A DNA stretch of 64,000 bases from Thiocapsa rosea. Its GTDB lineage: Bacteria; Pseudomonadota; Gammaproteobacteria; Chromatiales; Chromatiaceae. The DNA is taken from NCBI RefSeq assembly GCF_003634315.1, contig NZ_RBXL01000002.1, positions 157,346 through 221,345 of the forward strand. Reading direction: 5' to 3'. The first letter of the stretch is position 1; each line of letters starts with the position of its first letter. The notes beneath the pieces were generated by a model, which worked only from the letters and a program-made list of their open reading frames with translations, had not been told where the DNA came from and did not search any database. Below, one piece after another: positions 44,305-52,815 of the stretch. The translations under genes and the position numbers were made by a program.

Positions 44305-44505
44305 TCAGGCGGCTTCGGAGATCACCCGCTCGATCTGCAACGGGTAAAACCCGCTTTTCTGTGCATCCAGGATGGTCATCTCGCCGATACCGGCCGCCGA
44401 GTAGCCGATGTTCACGTTCCAGCTCAGGGTCTCGTCACGCACGATGGGATCCTTCGAGAACTCGATGAACAGGGTGTCGTCCTCTTCGTAGTAGACGATC
44501 TTCAT
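44305..44505 (-). CDS. DUF2283 protein, probable antitoxin
   Basis: 66 residues: MKIVYYEEDDTLFIEFSKDP, then SWNVNIGYSAAGIGEMTILD, the DUF2283 fold. These small proteins pair with DUF4258 proteins as a toxin-antitoxin-like module. ATG at 44505 overlaps the partner's stop. It lies 5 bp before the helicase relic, the position taken by VapC in the intact operon. Confidence 0.85.
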   Translation of the reverse strand: MKIVYYEEDDTLFIEFSKDPIVRDETLSWNVNIGYSAAGIGEMTILDAQKSGFYPLQIERVISEAA

Positions 44506-44777
44506 GAACCTTCCTCCCGGCGTGTCCAGTTGACCGTGACGGTCTTGATGATGATGGCCTGATCCGTCGCCACGGCCGCACAGACGAGATGATCCGATCG
44601 TGACGTGAAGTGATGGAAGATCCAACCGTGGGATCCCGCTTTGACCTCGTACTGTCCTTCCTCGACGAGGCGTTTGACCTCGACCAGGGTGACCTGCCGC
44701 TTTGCCATCGACTCGATGGCGTGATTGGTCAACCAGACCCGTTTACCGAATCGCGCACTGCTGAAACTCTCGCTCAT
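44502..44777 (-). CDS. DUF4258 protein, probable toxin
   Basis: 91 residues: GKRVWLTNHAIESMAKRQVT then VEVKRLVEEGQYEV and a final VCAAVATDQAIIIKTVTVNW. This matches DUF4258, a RelE-like small fold thought to act as toxin beside DUF2283. Its stop overlaps the DUF2283 start. It is the functional-looking survivor within the decayed copy of the defence locus. Confidence 0.82.
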   Translation of the reverse strand: MSESFSSARFGKRVWLTNHAIESMAKRQVTLVEVKRLVEEGQYEVKAGSHGWIFHHFTSRSDHLVCAAVATDQAIIIKTVTVNWTRREEGS

Positions 44778-44811
44778 GGGGTGTGCTCCGCCGGTTCGGG
44801 TTCGAGCCGAT

Positions 44812-45475
44812 CTACTGCAACCGCTGATTGCGCATCGGCTTGGCGATGGCCTCCGCGGCGCGGCGGATCCCGAGTCCGCGGGCCTTGGCGGCCATGAAGG
44901 CGGTCATGTCGATCAGCAGCGGGCGGCGGTGCAGATCATCCGGGATCGCGTCGCGCAGGTTGGCCATGACGATCTCGGGATCCTTGTCGGCCAGGAACTC
45001 CTGGATGGCGATGAACAGGGCCGCAAGCGGGGTGGCGCCCAGCTCCGTGCGGTCGGTGAGATCGCGCGGCTTGAACTCGGTGACCGCTTTGAGCCGCGCC
45101 GCATTGGGCTTGGTGCTCGCCATCACCGCCGCATCGTCGTCGACCCGAAACGCCTTGGCGAAGTTCTGGTAGTTGTCGAGCTTGGACGCCCCGGTGGTCT
45201 CCATGTCGAGCATGCGCAGATAGAAGCGCTGGATACCGCCGATGGCCTGGCAGGTCTCGCGCTCGAGTCCCTCGGGGACCAGCAAACCGTTGGCGGTCTC
45301 GGCCTCCTGCTCGACGATCTCGTCGACCACCGTGGTCTCGCCCTTGCGGCGCGGACGCAGGGCAAAGGCGGTCACGTCCTCGCCGCCGAGACTGGTGTAG
45401 CCGGTCAAGACCTTCAGCGCCGCCGCGTAGCCGGCCATTTGAAGGTCCGGCTCGTCGTTGAGGGTCGGCGCGCAC
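44812..45475 (-). pseudogene. Decayed second copy of DUF1156 methyltransferase, C-terminal part
   Basis: The C-terminal 220 residues match the intact enzyme with few changes: DLQMAGYAAALKVLTGYTSL; YLRMLDMETTGASKLDNYQN; final RNQRLQ. The 5' boundary is near 45460-45475, where homology ends at ..LNDEPDLQM. Both motif I and DPPY are missing, so it cannot methylate. Confidence 0.88.
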
Positions 45476-45778
45476 GGAGAGAGCGATCTGTCAGGCGGGG
45501 CTCGCACCGTGGCGGTCTGGGAAGCGCGTCGGGCGACGCGCGGGCGCTGATCCACAGCTTGTGGACGCTATTCGCATAGCGTGCGGGTGTGCGCAAGGGG
45601 TGAATACGGCGATGACGGCAGCGCTGACCTCGCTATTTAATAGAGGCGCGATCTATAGCTCTAGGTGAATGAAAAGCCGAATGCGCGGAGGGTCCGCGGG
45701 GCGGCACGCCGGCGGGCGGATGCGTATAGGGGATGCGCGCATCTATCATTTCGGCCGGCGCGCCGTTCATTCGGGGGC
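45476..45778. other. Non-coding region
   Basis: No gene seen. It precedes a dense cluster of repeats. Confidence 0.4.
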
Positions 45779-45819
45779 GCGCCGACCTCCGGCGACGGCG
45801 CAGCGCCGGAGGTCGGCGC
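45779..45819. repeat. Strong GC-rich hairpin (16-bp arms)
   Basis: GCGCCGACCTCCGGCG at 45779 pairs perfectly with CGCCGGAGGTCGGCGC ending at 45819, with a 9-base loop. There is no T-run on either side, so a simple terminator is doubtful. It may belong to a structured RNA or a protein-binding site. Confidence 0.7.
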
Positions 45820-45883
45820 GGGCGCCGCCGGGCAGGCCCCCGGGGGGGCGTCGCGATGTTGCGGGCGCATGCGCAAACGCAGT

Positions 45884-45989
45884 CTATATGGACCGCCAGG
45901 GGGCATCGTCCCATAATCTATCTATATGGACCGCACCCCTCCGTTTCGCGCGCTATATGGACCGCGAGGGCCATCGGTCCATATAGCGC
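45884..45989. repeat. CTATATGGACCG repeat cluster with inverted pair
   Basis: The 12-mer CTATATGGACCG occurs at 45884, 45922 and 45953, and inverted at 45975-45986. The last two form a perfect 15-bp inverted repeat (GCGCTATATGGACCG, 10-bp spacer, complement) spanning 45950-45989. Such an arrangement suggests an operator or a DNA-binding array. Confidence 0.75.
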
Positions 45990-46014
45990 CGAGCGCGCCT
46001 CCGGCCGGATCCAG

Positions 46015-46247
46015 TTGTGCAACTCTCGAGACCGTTTTCTGGGAGGCCTGCTCGGGTTGTGCAACTCTCGAGACCGTTTTCTGGGAGGCCTGCTCGGGTT
46101 GTGCAACTCTCGAGACCGTTTTCTGGGAGGCCTGCTCGGGTTGTGCAACTCTCGAGACCGTTTTCTGGGAGGCCTGCTCGGGTTGTGCAACTCTCGAGAC
46201 CGTTTTCTGGGAGGCCCGCTCGGGTTGTGCAACTCTCGAGACCGTTT
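46015..46247. repeat. Six tandem 42-bp repeats
   Basis: The unit starts TTGTGCAACTCTCGAGACCG and recurs at 46015, 46057, 46099, 46141, 46183 and, truncated, 46225. Copies are almost identical. Each holds the palindrome TCTCGAGA. The 42-bp period equals four helical turns, so the sites face one side of the helix. This is typical of partition centromeres or origin/operator arrays. The unit is also 14 codons, so all frames remain open, but no start or ribosome site supports a protein. Confidence 0.85.
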
Positions 46248-46395
46248 CGGGAGCGTCAGCACGGGCTCGGCGTATTGGTACGGCCCGCATGGCGTATTCA
46301 TGGGACGCCGGAGGACGTATAAGAATGGCTATTGAAACTGGAATGAAGCGAGGGGGTGTTTGCGCGGGAGCAGGGGGCGCTCGCTCCGGCGAATT

Positions 46396-46800
46396 TCAAT
46401 AGCAACCGGGCGGCTCATCGCGTTCGGTTACGCTTTTGCGGCGGGTGCGACGTGTCGGCAGCGACCGGCGCGCACGCTCCCGCGAGGCAAGGAGAGCGGA
46501 GCGGCCCCCGGTAGGCATCAAAACAGGTCGTCGCCAAGGAGCGAGTCCGTCCGGCCGCAGGAGCCCCCGGACGGATTCACGAGCGACACACGACTCTCCG
46601 GTGATCCGCAGGTCCGAGAAGGCGACATCGCCCAAGCCGATGCCGATCGGCTTCAAACGTGCCTGCAACGACGGTAGTGTCTCGCGTGCGAGCGAGGGCG
46701 CCAATACCGAGGCCAGGCTCCAGACCAAGGTCCAAAGGCTCCCGAGGAGCAGCAGGATGAGGAGTCGGTGTGTGCGTGACTTCGACGACTGACGATGCAT
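46396..46800 (-). CDS. Putative membrane-anchored protein fragment
   Basis: 134 residues with an N-terminal transmembrane helix (HRLLILLLLGSLWTLVWSLA), then ETLPSLQARLKPIGIGLGDV and AFSDLRIT, reminiscent of AsmA/DUF748-like envelope proteins. The C-terminal part after residue 85 is Arg-rich and looks like read-through. It is probably truncated. ATG at 46800. Confidence 0.45.
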   Translation of the reverse strand: MHRQSSKSRTHRLLILLLLGSLWTLVWSLASVLAPSLARETLPSLQARLKPIGIGLGDVAFSDLRITGESCVARESVRGLLRPDGLAPWRRPVLMPTGGRSALLASRERARRSLPTRRTRRKSVTERDEPPGCY

Positions 46801-46977
46801 GGTGAGGATGTCGGCATCATGGGGCTGCCCGCGGGCGGGCGCCTTGGCGGGTGGGCAGCATACGTTACAACGGCCGAAGTATCCGCCAAGTGCGCCGGAG
46901 CGAACTATGCTCCGCCGGGGTATGGGTGAGAGACCTCCGACATTTCAACCTGCGCGGCTTCCCTTCTCCGTATCGCT

Positions 46978-47008
46978 GTATAGACAGTGACGCTGTCACT
47001 GTCTATAC
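46978..47008. promoter_or_regulatory. Perfect 14-3-14 palindromic operator before merR-type gene
   Basis: GTATAGACAGTGAC, spacer GCT, then GTCACTGTCTATAC. It ends 8 bp before the start codon of the MerR-family gene, so binding would control the promoter or ribosome access. MerR-family proteins bind such dyads. Autoregulation is the likely role. Confidence 0.8.
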
Positions 47009-47016
47009 TAGCTCCC

Positions 47017-47547
47017 ATGAACGAGACCCTGGACATCAACAGCCTGAGCCGCACCGCCGACGTCCCGGTGCGGACGATCCGCTACTACCTCGCCGAAGGG
47101 CTGCTGCCGTCGCCCAACGGTCGGGGCCCGGCGGCGAGCTACAGCCGGGAGCATCTCGATCGGCTCCGGCTGATCCGCCGCCTGCAGGATGCCCACCAGC
47201 CGCTGGCCCTGATCAAGTCGCGGCTGGCCGGACTCGATCCTGCCGGCGTGGCGCAAGCGCTCGCCGAGGTAGAGGGCGCGGTCTCCAACGAGCCGCGCTC
47301 GGCCGCCGACTATGTGCGCCGGGTGATGGCTCGGTCGAGCCAAGGCGAGACGATCCCGGAGACGCCGCCCACTCACGGGGCCGATGAGGCGGCGGCTTCC
47401 AAGACGCCGACCCGCAGTACCTGGGAGCGGATCACCCTGCATCCCGACATCGAATTACACGTGCGCCGGCCCTTGGCCCGCGCCGATCAACGCCGGCTCG
47501 AGGCATTGCTGGAACAGGCCAAGCGGCTGTTCGTCGGCAACGACTGA
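47017..47547 (+). CDS. MerR-family transcriptional regulator
   Basis: The 176-residue protein has an N-terminal MerR winged helix (SLSRTADVPVRTIRYYLAEG; ASYSREHLDRLRLIRRLQDA) followed by a helical segment. Its C-terminal region (WERITLHPDIELHVRRPLAR) lacks the usual cysteine metal motif, so the effector is unknown. ATG at 47017 is preceded by the palindrome. It lies 71 bp upstream of the ARPP-1/VWA/PARG gene in the same direction; the pair is probably one operon, with the regulator sensing something linked to ADP-ribose metabolism. Confidence 0.88.
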   Translation: MNETLDINSLSRTADVPVRTIRYYLAEGLLPSPNGRGPAASYSREHLDRLRLIRRLQDAHQPLALIKSRLAGLDPAGVAQALAEVEGAVSNEPRSAADYVRRVMARSSQGETIPETPPTHGADEAAASKTPTRSTWERITLHPDIELHVRRPLARADQRRLEALLEQAKRLFVGND

Positions 47548-47618
47548 ACCGGGACCCCGGGACACCGGCGCGCGATCAATGGCGTGCGCCGGCCGCGACA
47601 CCTCAAGGAGATATCACG

Positions 47619-50600
47619 ATGTCCGTCATCGCCGAAGACCTGTCCCGCGTGACCATCGGATCGCCGATGCAGCACGGTCGTCTGACCCTGTTCCCGCTCT
47701 TGGCCGACGGCCTGGCCGAGCCGGGCTATCGATTGCTCGATGCCGCCCTGGCCGACGACAGTGCCCGAGTGACCGAGGTCTCCGAATCGGGCTCGGTGCC
47801 GGAGCTGTGCTTCGTCAACGACGGCGATCGTCCCGTGCTGCTGCTCGATGGCGAGGAGCTGATCGGCGCCAAACAGAACCGCATCCTCAACCTGACGATC
47901 CTGGCCCCGGCTCACAAGAGCATCGTGATTCCGGTCTCCTGTGTCGAGCAGGGTCGTTGGCAGGCCCAGTCGACCGATTTCACCAGTGCGCGCCGCGCGC
48001 ATTTTGCGACCGGACGTGCCCGCAAGGCGGCCGACGTCACCGGTTCAATGCGTCGGAGTGGATCGCGCGAGAGCGATCAGGGTGCGGTCTGGCGCGACAT
48101 CGCCGAGAAGTCGCGGCGCTTCGGGGTCGCCTCCGCCACCGGGGCGGCGGCGGACATCTATGCGTCTCGTCGCGCGTCGCTCGAAGCCTATCGCAACGCC
48201 TTCACGCCGCAGCCGAGCCAATGCGGGGCGCTCTTTGCCGTCAACGGCCGCTTGGTCGGTCTCGATCTGTTCGACAGTCCCGTGACCCTCGCCGCGGCCC
48301 TGGGCACTCTCGTGGAAAGCTACGCACTCGATGCGCTCGATGTGGACAACGACGCCATCGCAGATCCGGCGCCGGACGCGCCGCGGGCCTGGCTCGATGC
48401 GATCGCCGCGGCCGATGTCGAGCACTTCGCGGCCCTCGGCGAGGGCGAGGACTGGCGGCTCTTCGGTCGCGGTCTGGCGGGCGGTGCGCTGGTTAAGTAT
48501 GGACGTTCGGTGCATCTGTGTGTCTTTGCCGTCGATCAGGATGACGAGGACACGGCCGAGCCCGGCGAGGGCGCGGCGCGCCCCGGACGGCTCGGCCTGG
48601 AGATGGCGACCGATCGACGCCTGATCCGGCGCCTCGGGGGCAGCCGACGGTACCTGCATCTGCGTCTGCGCGTCCCGCGTACGGTCGGCACCCGGCTGCC
48701 GCTCGATCTGGCGCTGGTGCTCGACCGCTCGGGATCGATGGGCGGCGGCAAATGGGCGCAAGCCCGCACGGCGGCGCAGACGGCCATCGCGCGTCTCGGG
48801 TCCGAAGACCGGGTCGCGCTGGTGGTGTTCGACGAGCAGGTCGACACCCTGCTGCCGTTGTGTCGGGCGCACGAGGCGCAGGCCGCGGCGGCACAGGTCT
48901 TGGACGGGATCGGGCCGCGCGGCGGTACCGATCTGGCCGGGGGGTGGCTCACCGGGTGCGGGCTGATCGGGCGCACGGACACAGCCGAGCGCCTGCACCG
49001 TTGTTTCCTGCTGACCGGTGGTCATGCGAACCACGGCATCGTCGATCCCGCGGAGCTTGCACGGCATGCTGGAGCACTGCGCCAGCTCGGTGTCGTCACC
49101 GGTACCTTCGGGGTCGGCGACGACTACGACGAGGCCCTCCTCGGCGCACTGGCCGATGCCGGGGGCGGCGCCTTCCACGACATTGCCCAGGCCGAGACGA
49201 TCGTGCCGGTCCTTAACCGCGAGTTGGGCGATGCGCTCGAGGTCGTCTGCGTCGCGCCGCAGATCCAGCTCGGCTGGGAGGCCGATCTGCAGGTGGAGGT
49301 GCTCGGACCTTGGCGCAGCACGTCCGGGAAACGGACCCTGACCATCCAGCCCGGCGATCTGGTCAGCGATCAGGTGCTCGATCTGCTGGTGGCGGTGCGT
49401 TTCCCCGCCGGCGCGCAAGACACCGACTGCGCGGTCCAGGTGCGGGTCAGCGACGGCGAGGCGATTTTGGCGCAGACCCGCTTCGATTGGACCTGGGTCG
49501 ACAGTGCCAGACGCAAGGCACAGCCGCACGATGGTGCCGTCGAGCAGCGGGTCGGGGAGATGCTCGCGAGCCGGGCTCGCCTTGCGGCGACCACCGCCAA
49601 CCGCGCGGGCGATCTCAAGCAAGCACGGGCGCATCTGCGTAAAGGCGCCGCGGCGATTCGCGACTACGGGGCGGACAATCCCGCGCTCCGGGCGTTGGCC
49701 GAGGCACTTGAGGGGGAGTGCGAGCAGCATCGCACGCGGCAGTCCCCGCGCGCCCTGAAGGAGCGCCTCTATCACGACAGGAACCGGCAGTCCGGCCGTG
49801 CCGAAGACGGCGGCAGGCTCCGTAGCGAGCCGTCGCGACCGTCGCCGCGTCTTCAGGTGCTGCCGGCCGTGGACAGCCCGGAACGCGCCGAGACGAGCGC
49901 GCGGCTGCGGGCGATCCCGCGTCAGCAGACCGCGATGTGGGGCAAGGCGACGGTGACGGCACTCGGCACCGGTCTCTATACCGATGCCGCTGGTCGCGCG
50001 GTCGATTGGCGGGGTGCCGTCCAAGCGGCCGTCGCCGCAAAGCTCAGTTTGCCGCCCGATGCGCCTTTGCCCGGTCCGCTGTCGCCGGTCTTTTCGGCCA
50101 CGCGGATCCAGGTCGCCAACGAGACCACGCTGGCCGCGGCCCGGCGGCTGAGCGTGCCGGGCCGGCGGGTGCTGGCGCTGAACTTCGGCAACGGTATCGA
50201 GCCGGGCGGTGGGTTCCTCCAGGGCAACCGCGGCCAGGAGAGCGTGCTCTGCCGCTCCAGCGCGCTTCTCGCGACCCTCCAGGGGGATGCGATGTACGCG
50301 CACCACAAGACCCGATCACAGCCGGATTCCACCGACTGGGCGATCCTCTCCCCGGATGTACCGGTGTTCCGAACGGATGACGGTACGCCGCTGGAGAAGC
50401 CCTGGCTCTTGAGCGTCATCACCTGCGCGGCACCCTACGCGCCCACGCTGGGGGTCGAGGTCTCGGCGAGGCTGATGGAGAGCCGGATCCGTCGGGTGTT
50501 GGCCGTCGCGCGTGCCTTCGGGTATGAGGCGCTGGTCTTGGGGGCCTGGGGGTGCGGTACCTACGGCAATGACCCGGCGCGCATCGCCGCGATCTTCCAC

Positions 50601-51629
50601 GCGGCACTGCGCGAGCAGGCAGGCGCCTTCGCCGAGGTCGTGTTCTCCGTGACCGACGGGTCACCGGAGCGGGGGTTCTTCGGGCCGTTCGCTGACGAGT
50701 TTGGAAGGTCGCTGCACGGCGGGGTCGGGCACCACCCCGATCTGGATGTCACCGCGGTCCGCCTGGTCGCTCTGCCGTATCTCGATTCCGAGGCACGCGC
50801 ACAGCGCTGCCGCGCCGACCTTGCCGTTTCGAGGGAGTCTGCCGCCCGACTCGGACGCAGCGCACTGGAGGCCATCGAGCGAGGTGTCTATATCGACCGC
50901 GCAGGCCAACCGGTCCACTGGGGCGAGGCGGTCGCCGCGGCTGTCTCCGCCAAGCGCAGCTTGCCGCCCGATGCGGCCTTGGCACCCGCGACCGAGCCGC
51001 GCTGGAGCCAGACCGGCGTGCAGGTGGCCAACGAGACCACGCTCGTCGCAGCCAAGCGCCTGACCGAGACCGGCGAGCGGGTCCTTGCGCTGAACTTCGC
51101 CAACGGCATCGAGCCCGGCGGCGGATTCCTGCACGGCGCCCGTGCACAGGAGGAAGTACTGTGTCGTTCGAGCGCGCTGTTCGCGACTCTGCGCGGTGAT
51201 CCGATGTATGAGGCCCATCGCCAACGGCCTCTACCGGACTCCACCGACTGGGCGATTCTCTCTCCGGATGTTCCGGTGTTCCGCACGGACGACGGAACGC
51301 CCCTCGATGCGCACTGGCCGCTGAGCTTCATCACCTGCGCCGCGCCCTATGCACCTGGAGTCGGCCAACCGCTGGCCGGCGATCTGCTGCTGCAGCGCAT
51401 CGGGCGGGTCCTGACCATCGCTCGAGCGCACGGCTACACCGCGCTGGTGCTCGGGGCCTGGGGCTGCGGTGCATTCGGCAACGAGCCGCGCCGCACCGCG
51501 GGTGATTTCCACGACGCCTTGATGCTGCATGCCGGCGCCTTCGCGCAGGTGGTCTTCGCTGTCGCCGATTGGTCGCCGGAGCGGCGGTTTCTGGCGCCGT
51601 TCGCGGACCGGTTTCGCGGAGTGGGCTGA
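47619..51629 (+). CDS. ARPP-1-VWA-PARG-PARG multidomain protein
   Basis: 1336 residues. The N-terminal domain (residues about 1-300) contains CFVNDGDRPVLLLDGEELIG then AKQNRILNLTIL, matching the ARPP-1 domain associated with ADP-ribose enzymes. A VWA domain follows at about 360-530 with MIDAS DRSGS near 368. A charged linker leads to two microbial PARG-type (TIGR02452-like) domains. Domain 1 is near residue 855 (NFGNGIEPGGGFLQGNRGQES) and domain 2 near 1157 (NFANGIEPGGGFLHGARAQE, then E). Microbial PARGs use GGG-x(6-8)-QEE; domain 1 has QES, so its second Glu is lost. In the VWA, LLTGGHAN replaces the usual LLTDG. AAGGAG supports ATG 47619. Predicted ADP-ribosyl hydrolase with one active and one binding-only module (inference). 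Confidence 0.88.
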   Translation: MSVIAEDLSRVTIGSPMQHGRLTLFPLLADGLAEPGYRLLDAALADDSARVTEVSESGSVPELCFVNDGDRPVLLLDGEELIGAKQNRILNLTILAPAHKSIVIPVSCVEQGRWQAQSTDFTSARRAHFATGRARKAADVTGSMRRSGSRESDQGAVWRDIAEKSRRFGVASATGAAADIYASRRASLEAYRNAFTPQPSQCGALFAVNGRLVGLDLFDSPVTLAAALGTLVESYALDALDVDNDAIADPAPDAPRAWLDAIAAADVEHFAALGEGEDWRLFGRGLAGGALVKYGRSVHLCVFAVDQDDEDTAEPGEGAARPGRLGLEMATDRRLIRRLGGSRRYLHLRLRVPRTVGTRLPLDLALVLDRSGSMGGGKWAQARTAAQTAIARLGSEDRVALVVFDEQVDTLLPLCRAHEAQAAAAQVLDGIGPRGGTDLAGGWLTGCGLIGRTDTAERLHRCFLLTGGHANHGIVDPAELARHAGALRQLGVVTGTFGVGDDYDEALLGALADAGGGAFHDIAQAETIVPVLNRELGDALEVVCVAPQIQLGWEADLQVEVLGPWRSTSGKRTLTIQPGDLVSDQVLDLLVAVRFPAGAQDTDCAVQVRVSDGEAILAQTRFDWTWVDSARRKAQPHDGAVEQRVGEMLASRARLAATTANRAGDLKQARAHLRKGAAAIRDYGADNPALRALAEALEGECEQHRTRQSPRALKERLYHDRNRQSGRAEDGGRLRSEPSRPSPRLQVLPAVDSPERAETSARLRAIPRQQTAMWGKATVTALGTGLYTDAAGRAVDWRGAVQAAVAAKLSLPPDAPLPGPLSPVFSATRIQVANETTLAAARRLSVPGRRVLALNFGNGIEPGGGFLQGNRGQESVLCRSSALLATLQGDAMYAHHKTRSQPDSTDWAILSPDVPVFRTDDGTPLEKPWLLSVITCAAPYAPTLGVEVSARLMESRIRRVLAVARAFGYEALVLGAWGCGTYGNDPARIAAIFHAALREQAGAFAEVVFSVTDGSPERGFFGPFADEFGRSLHGGVGHHPDLDVTAVRLVALPYLDSEARAQRCRADLAVSRESAARLGRSALEAIERGVYIDRAGQPVHWGEAVAAAVSAKRSLPPDAALAPATEPRWSQTGVQVANETTLVAAKRLTETGERVLALNFANGIEPGGGFLHGARAQEEVLCRSSALFATLRGDPMYEAHRQRPLPDSTDWAILSPDVPVFRTDDGTPLDAHWPLSFITCAAPYAPGVGQPLAGDLLLQRIGRVLTIARAHGYTALVLGAWGCGAFGNEPRRTAGDFHDALMLHAGAFAQVVFAVADWSPERRFLAPFADRFRGVG

Positions 51630-51704
51630 TGCCGTTTTTGGGGTTGAGTCGCTTCTCCGAGAACTCATACGCCGTCAACGGTTCCGCGTAGTATCGTTTC
51701 CAGC

Positions 51705-52076
51705 TCAAGTCCGTGCCCGCTCCTCGATCCGGCGCAAGGCCGCATCGCAAACCAAGCGATAGAAGGGTGCCCAGCGCGGGATCTCGAAGGTGACGCGACA
51801 GCGCGCGGGTCCGAGCGGATCGACGCGATGCCCGGTTGCCTCGACGCCGGCGACGCTCCAAGCCCATGCGCGCTCGGGCTCCCAGCGGGTGACCTCGAAC
51901 GGGAGCCAGAGTCCGACCGGGGTCTGGATCCGCCCGCGCATGCCCGGGCCGATCAGATCCGCTGGTGCCTCCACCGCGCGCACGCTCGGCCCCCAGCACG
52001 GCCACTCACGCGTGTCGGTCAAGATCCGCCAGGCAACGCCGGCGGGGGCTTCGATGATGCGGTCGACCTTGTGCAC
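51705..52076 (-). CDS. SRPBCC-family protein
   Basis: The 123-residue helix-grip fold: MHKVDRIIEAPAGVAWRILT, then DTREWPCWGPSVRAVE and a C-terminal RLVCDAALRRIEER helix. SRPBCC proteins bind hydrophobic ligands; the substrate is unknown. It follows the exported methyltransferase gene by 4 bp and is likely co-transcribed. Confidence 0.85.
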   Translation of the reverse strand: MHKVDRIIEAPAGVAWRILTDTREWPCWGPSVRAVEAPADLIGPGMRGRIQTPVGLWLPFEVTRWEPERAWAWSVAGVEATGHRVDPLGPARCRVTFEIPRWAPFYRLVCDAALRRIEERART

Positions 52077-52080
52077 GGGG

Positions 52081-52815
52081 TCAGCCCTCGGCGGGTTTCT
52101 CGAACACCATGAAGTGCTGCGTGGGCAGGATGTCGAGGGCCTCGACCCAGCGCAGTCCGACGGCTTCGAGTTCGGTGATCGCCTGCGCTTGGGTCATCTT
52201 GTGCAGTGGTTTGATGGGGATCCGTGGATCCTCGCCGCGGTACTCGATCAGGAACACCCGTCCGCCCGGTCGCAGCGCGCTGCGGATGCCCCGCATCATC
52301 TCGTAGGGATAGGCGAACTCGTGATAGGCATCCACGAGCAGCACGGCATCGAGGCTCTCCGACGGCAGCTTGGGATCGTCCTCGGCGCCGAGGACCGGGG
52401 TCACGTTGGTAATCGCACGCCGCTCGATGCGCTTCTGCATGACCTCGAGCATCTCGGGTTGCACGTCGACCGCGTAGACGCGACCGGTCGGGATGGCCTC
52501 GGCGATGCGGAAGGTGAAGTACCCGGTCCCGGCGCCGATGTCGGCGACCTGCGCATCGGGCGCGAGCCCCATGCCCTCCACGACTCGGTCGGGCCGCTCC
52601 TCGACGACACGGGTTCGTCGCTCGAGCCAGGCGGCGCCTTGGTGACCCATGACCTGTGAGATCTCGCGGCCGAAATAGGTCTTGCCGATCCCGTCGCGGC
52701 TTGGTGCATGGAAGGTGTAGAGGCTATCGGTGACGGGTTCGGATTGCGCAAGCGCCGGCACGGCTGCGAGCAGGCACAAGACGACGAGGAGAAGGATTGA
52801 TCTTCGGCGGCTCAT
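52081..52815 (-). CDS. Class I SAM methyltransferase with signal peptide
   Basis: The 244-residue protein has an N-terminal signal sequence (RRRSILLLVVLCLLAAVPALAQ). The class I fold follows: motif I VADIGAGTGYFTFRIAEA, acidic VYAVDVQPEM, then AVLLVDAYHEF and LRPGGRVFLIEY. A signal peptide on a SAM enzyme is unusual since SAM is cytoplasmic, but such proteins are common in environmental proteobacteria. The substrate is unknown. GGGAGAA precedes ATG 52815. Confidence 0.85.
   Translation of the reverse strand: MSRRRSILLLVVLCLLAAVPALAQSEPVTDSLYTFHAPSRDGIGKTYFGREISQVMGHQGAAWLERRTRVVEERPDRVVEGMGLAPDAQVADIGAGTGYFTFRIAEAIPTGRVYAVDVQPEMLEVMQKRIERRAITNVTPVLGAEDDPKLPSESLDAVLLVDAYHEFAYPYEMMRGIRSALRPGGRVFLIEYRGEDPRIPIKPLHKMTQAQAITELEAVGLRWVEALDILPTQHFMVFEKPAEG

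Noticed and set aside
46015..46247. CRISPR array
   Set aside because: The repeats are tandem with no variable spacers, and no cas genes are present.
45917..46402. Long open frames with repeated residues through the 42-bp tandem repeats
   Set aside because: The 42-bp unit is a multiple of three, so frames stay open on both strands by construction. No ribosome site or family supports a protein.
48045..50306. 753-codon leftward frame opposite the ARPP-1/PARG gene
   Set aside because: Antisense shadow; the rightward frame has recognisable domains and a strong ribosome site.
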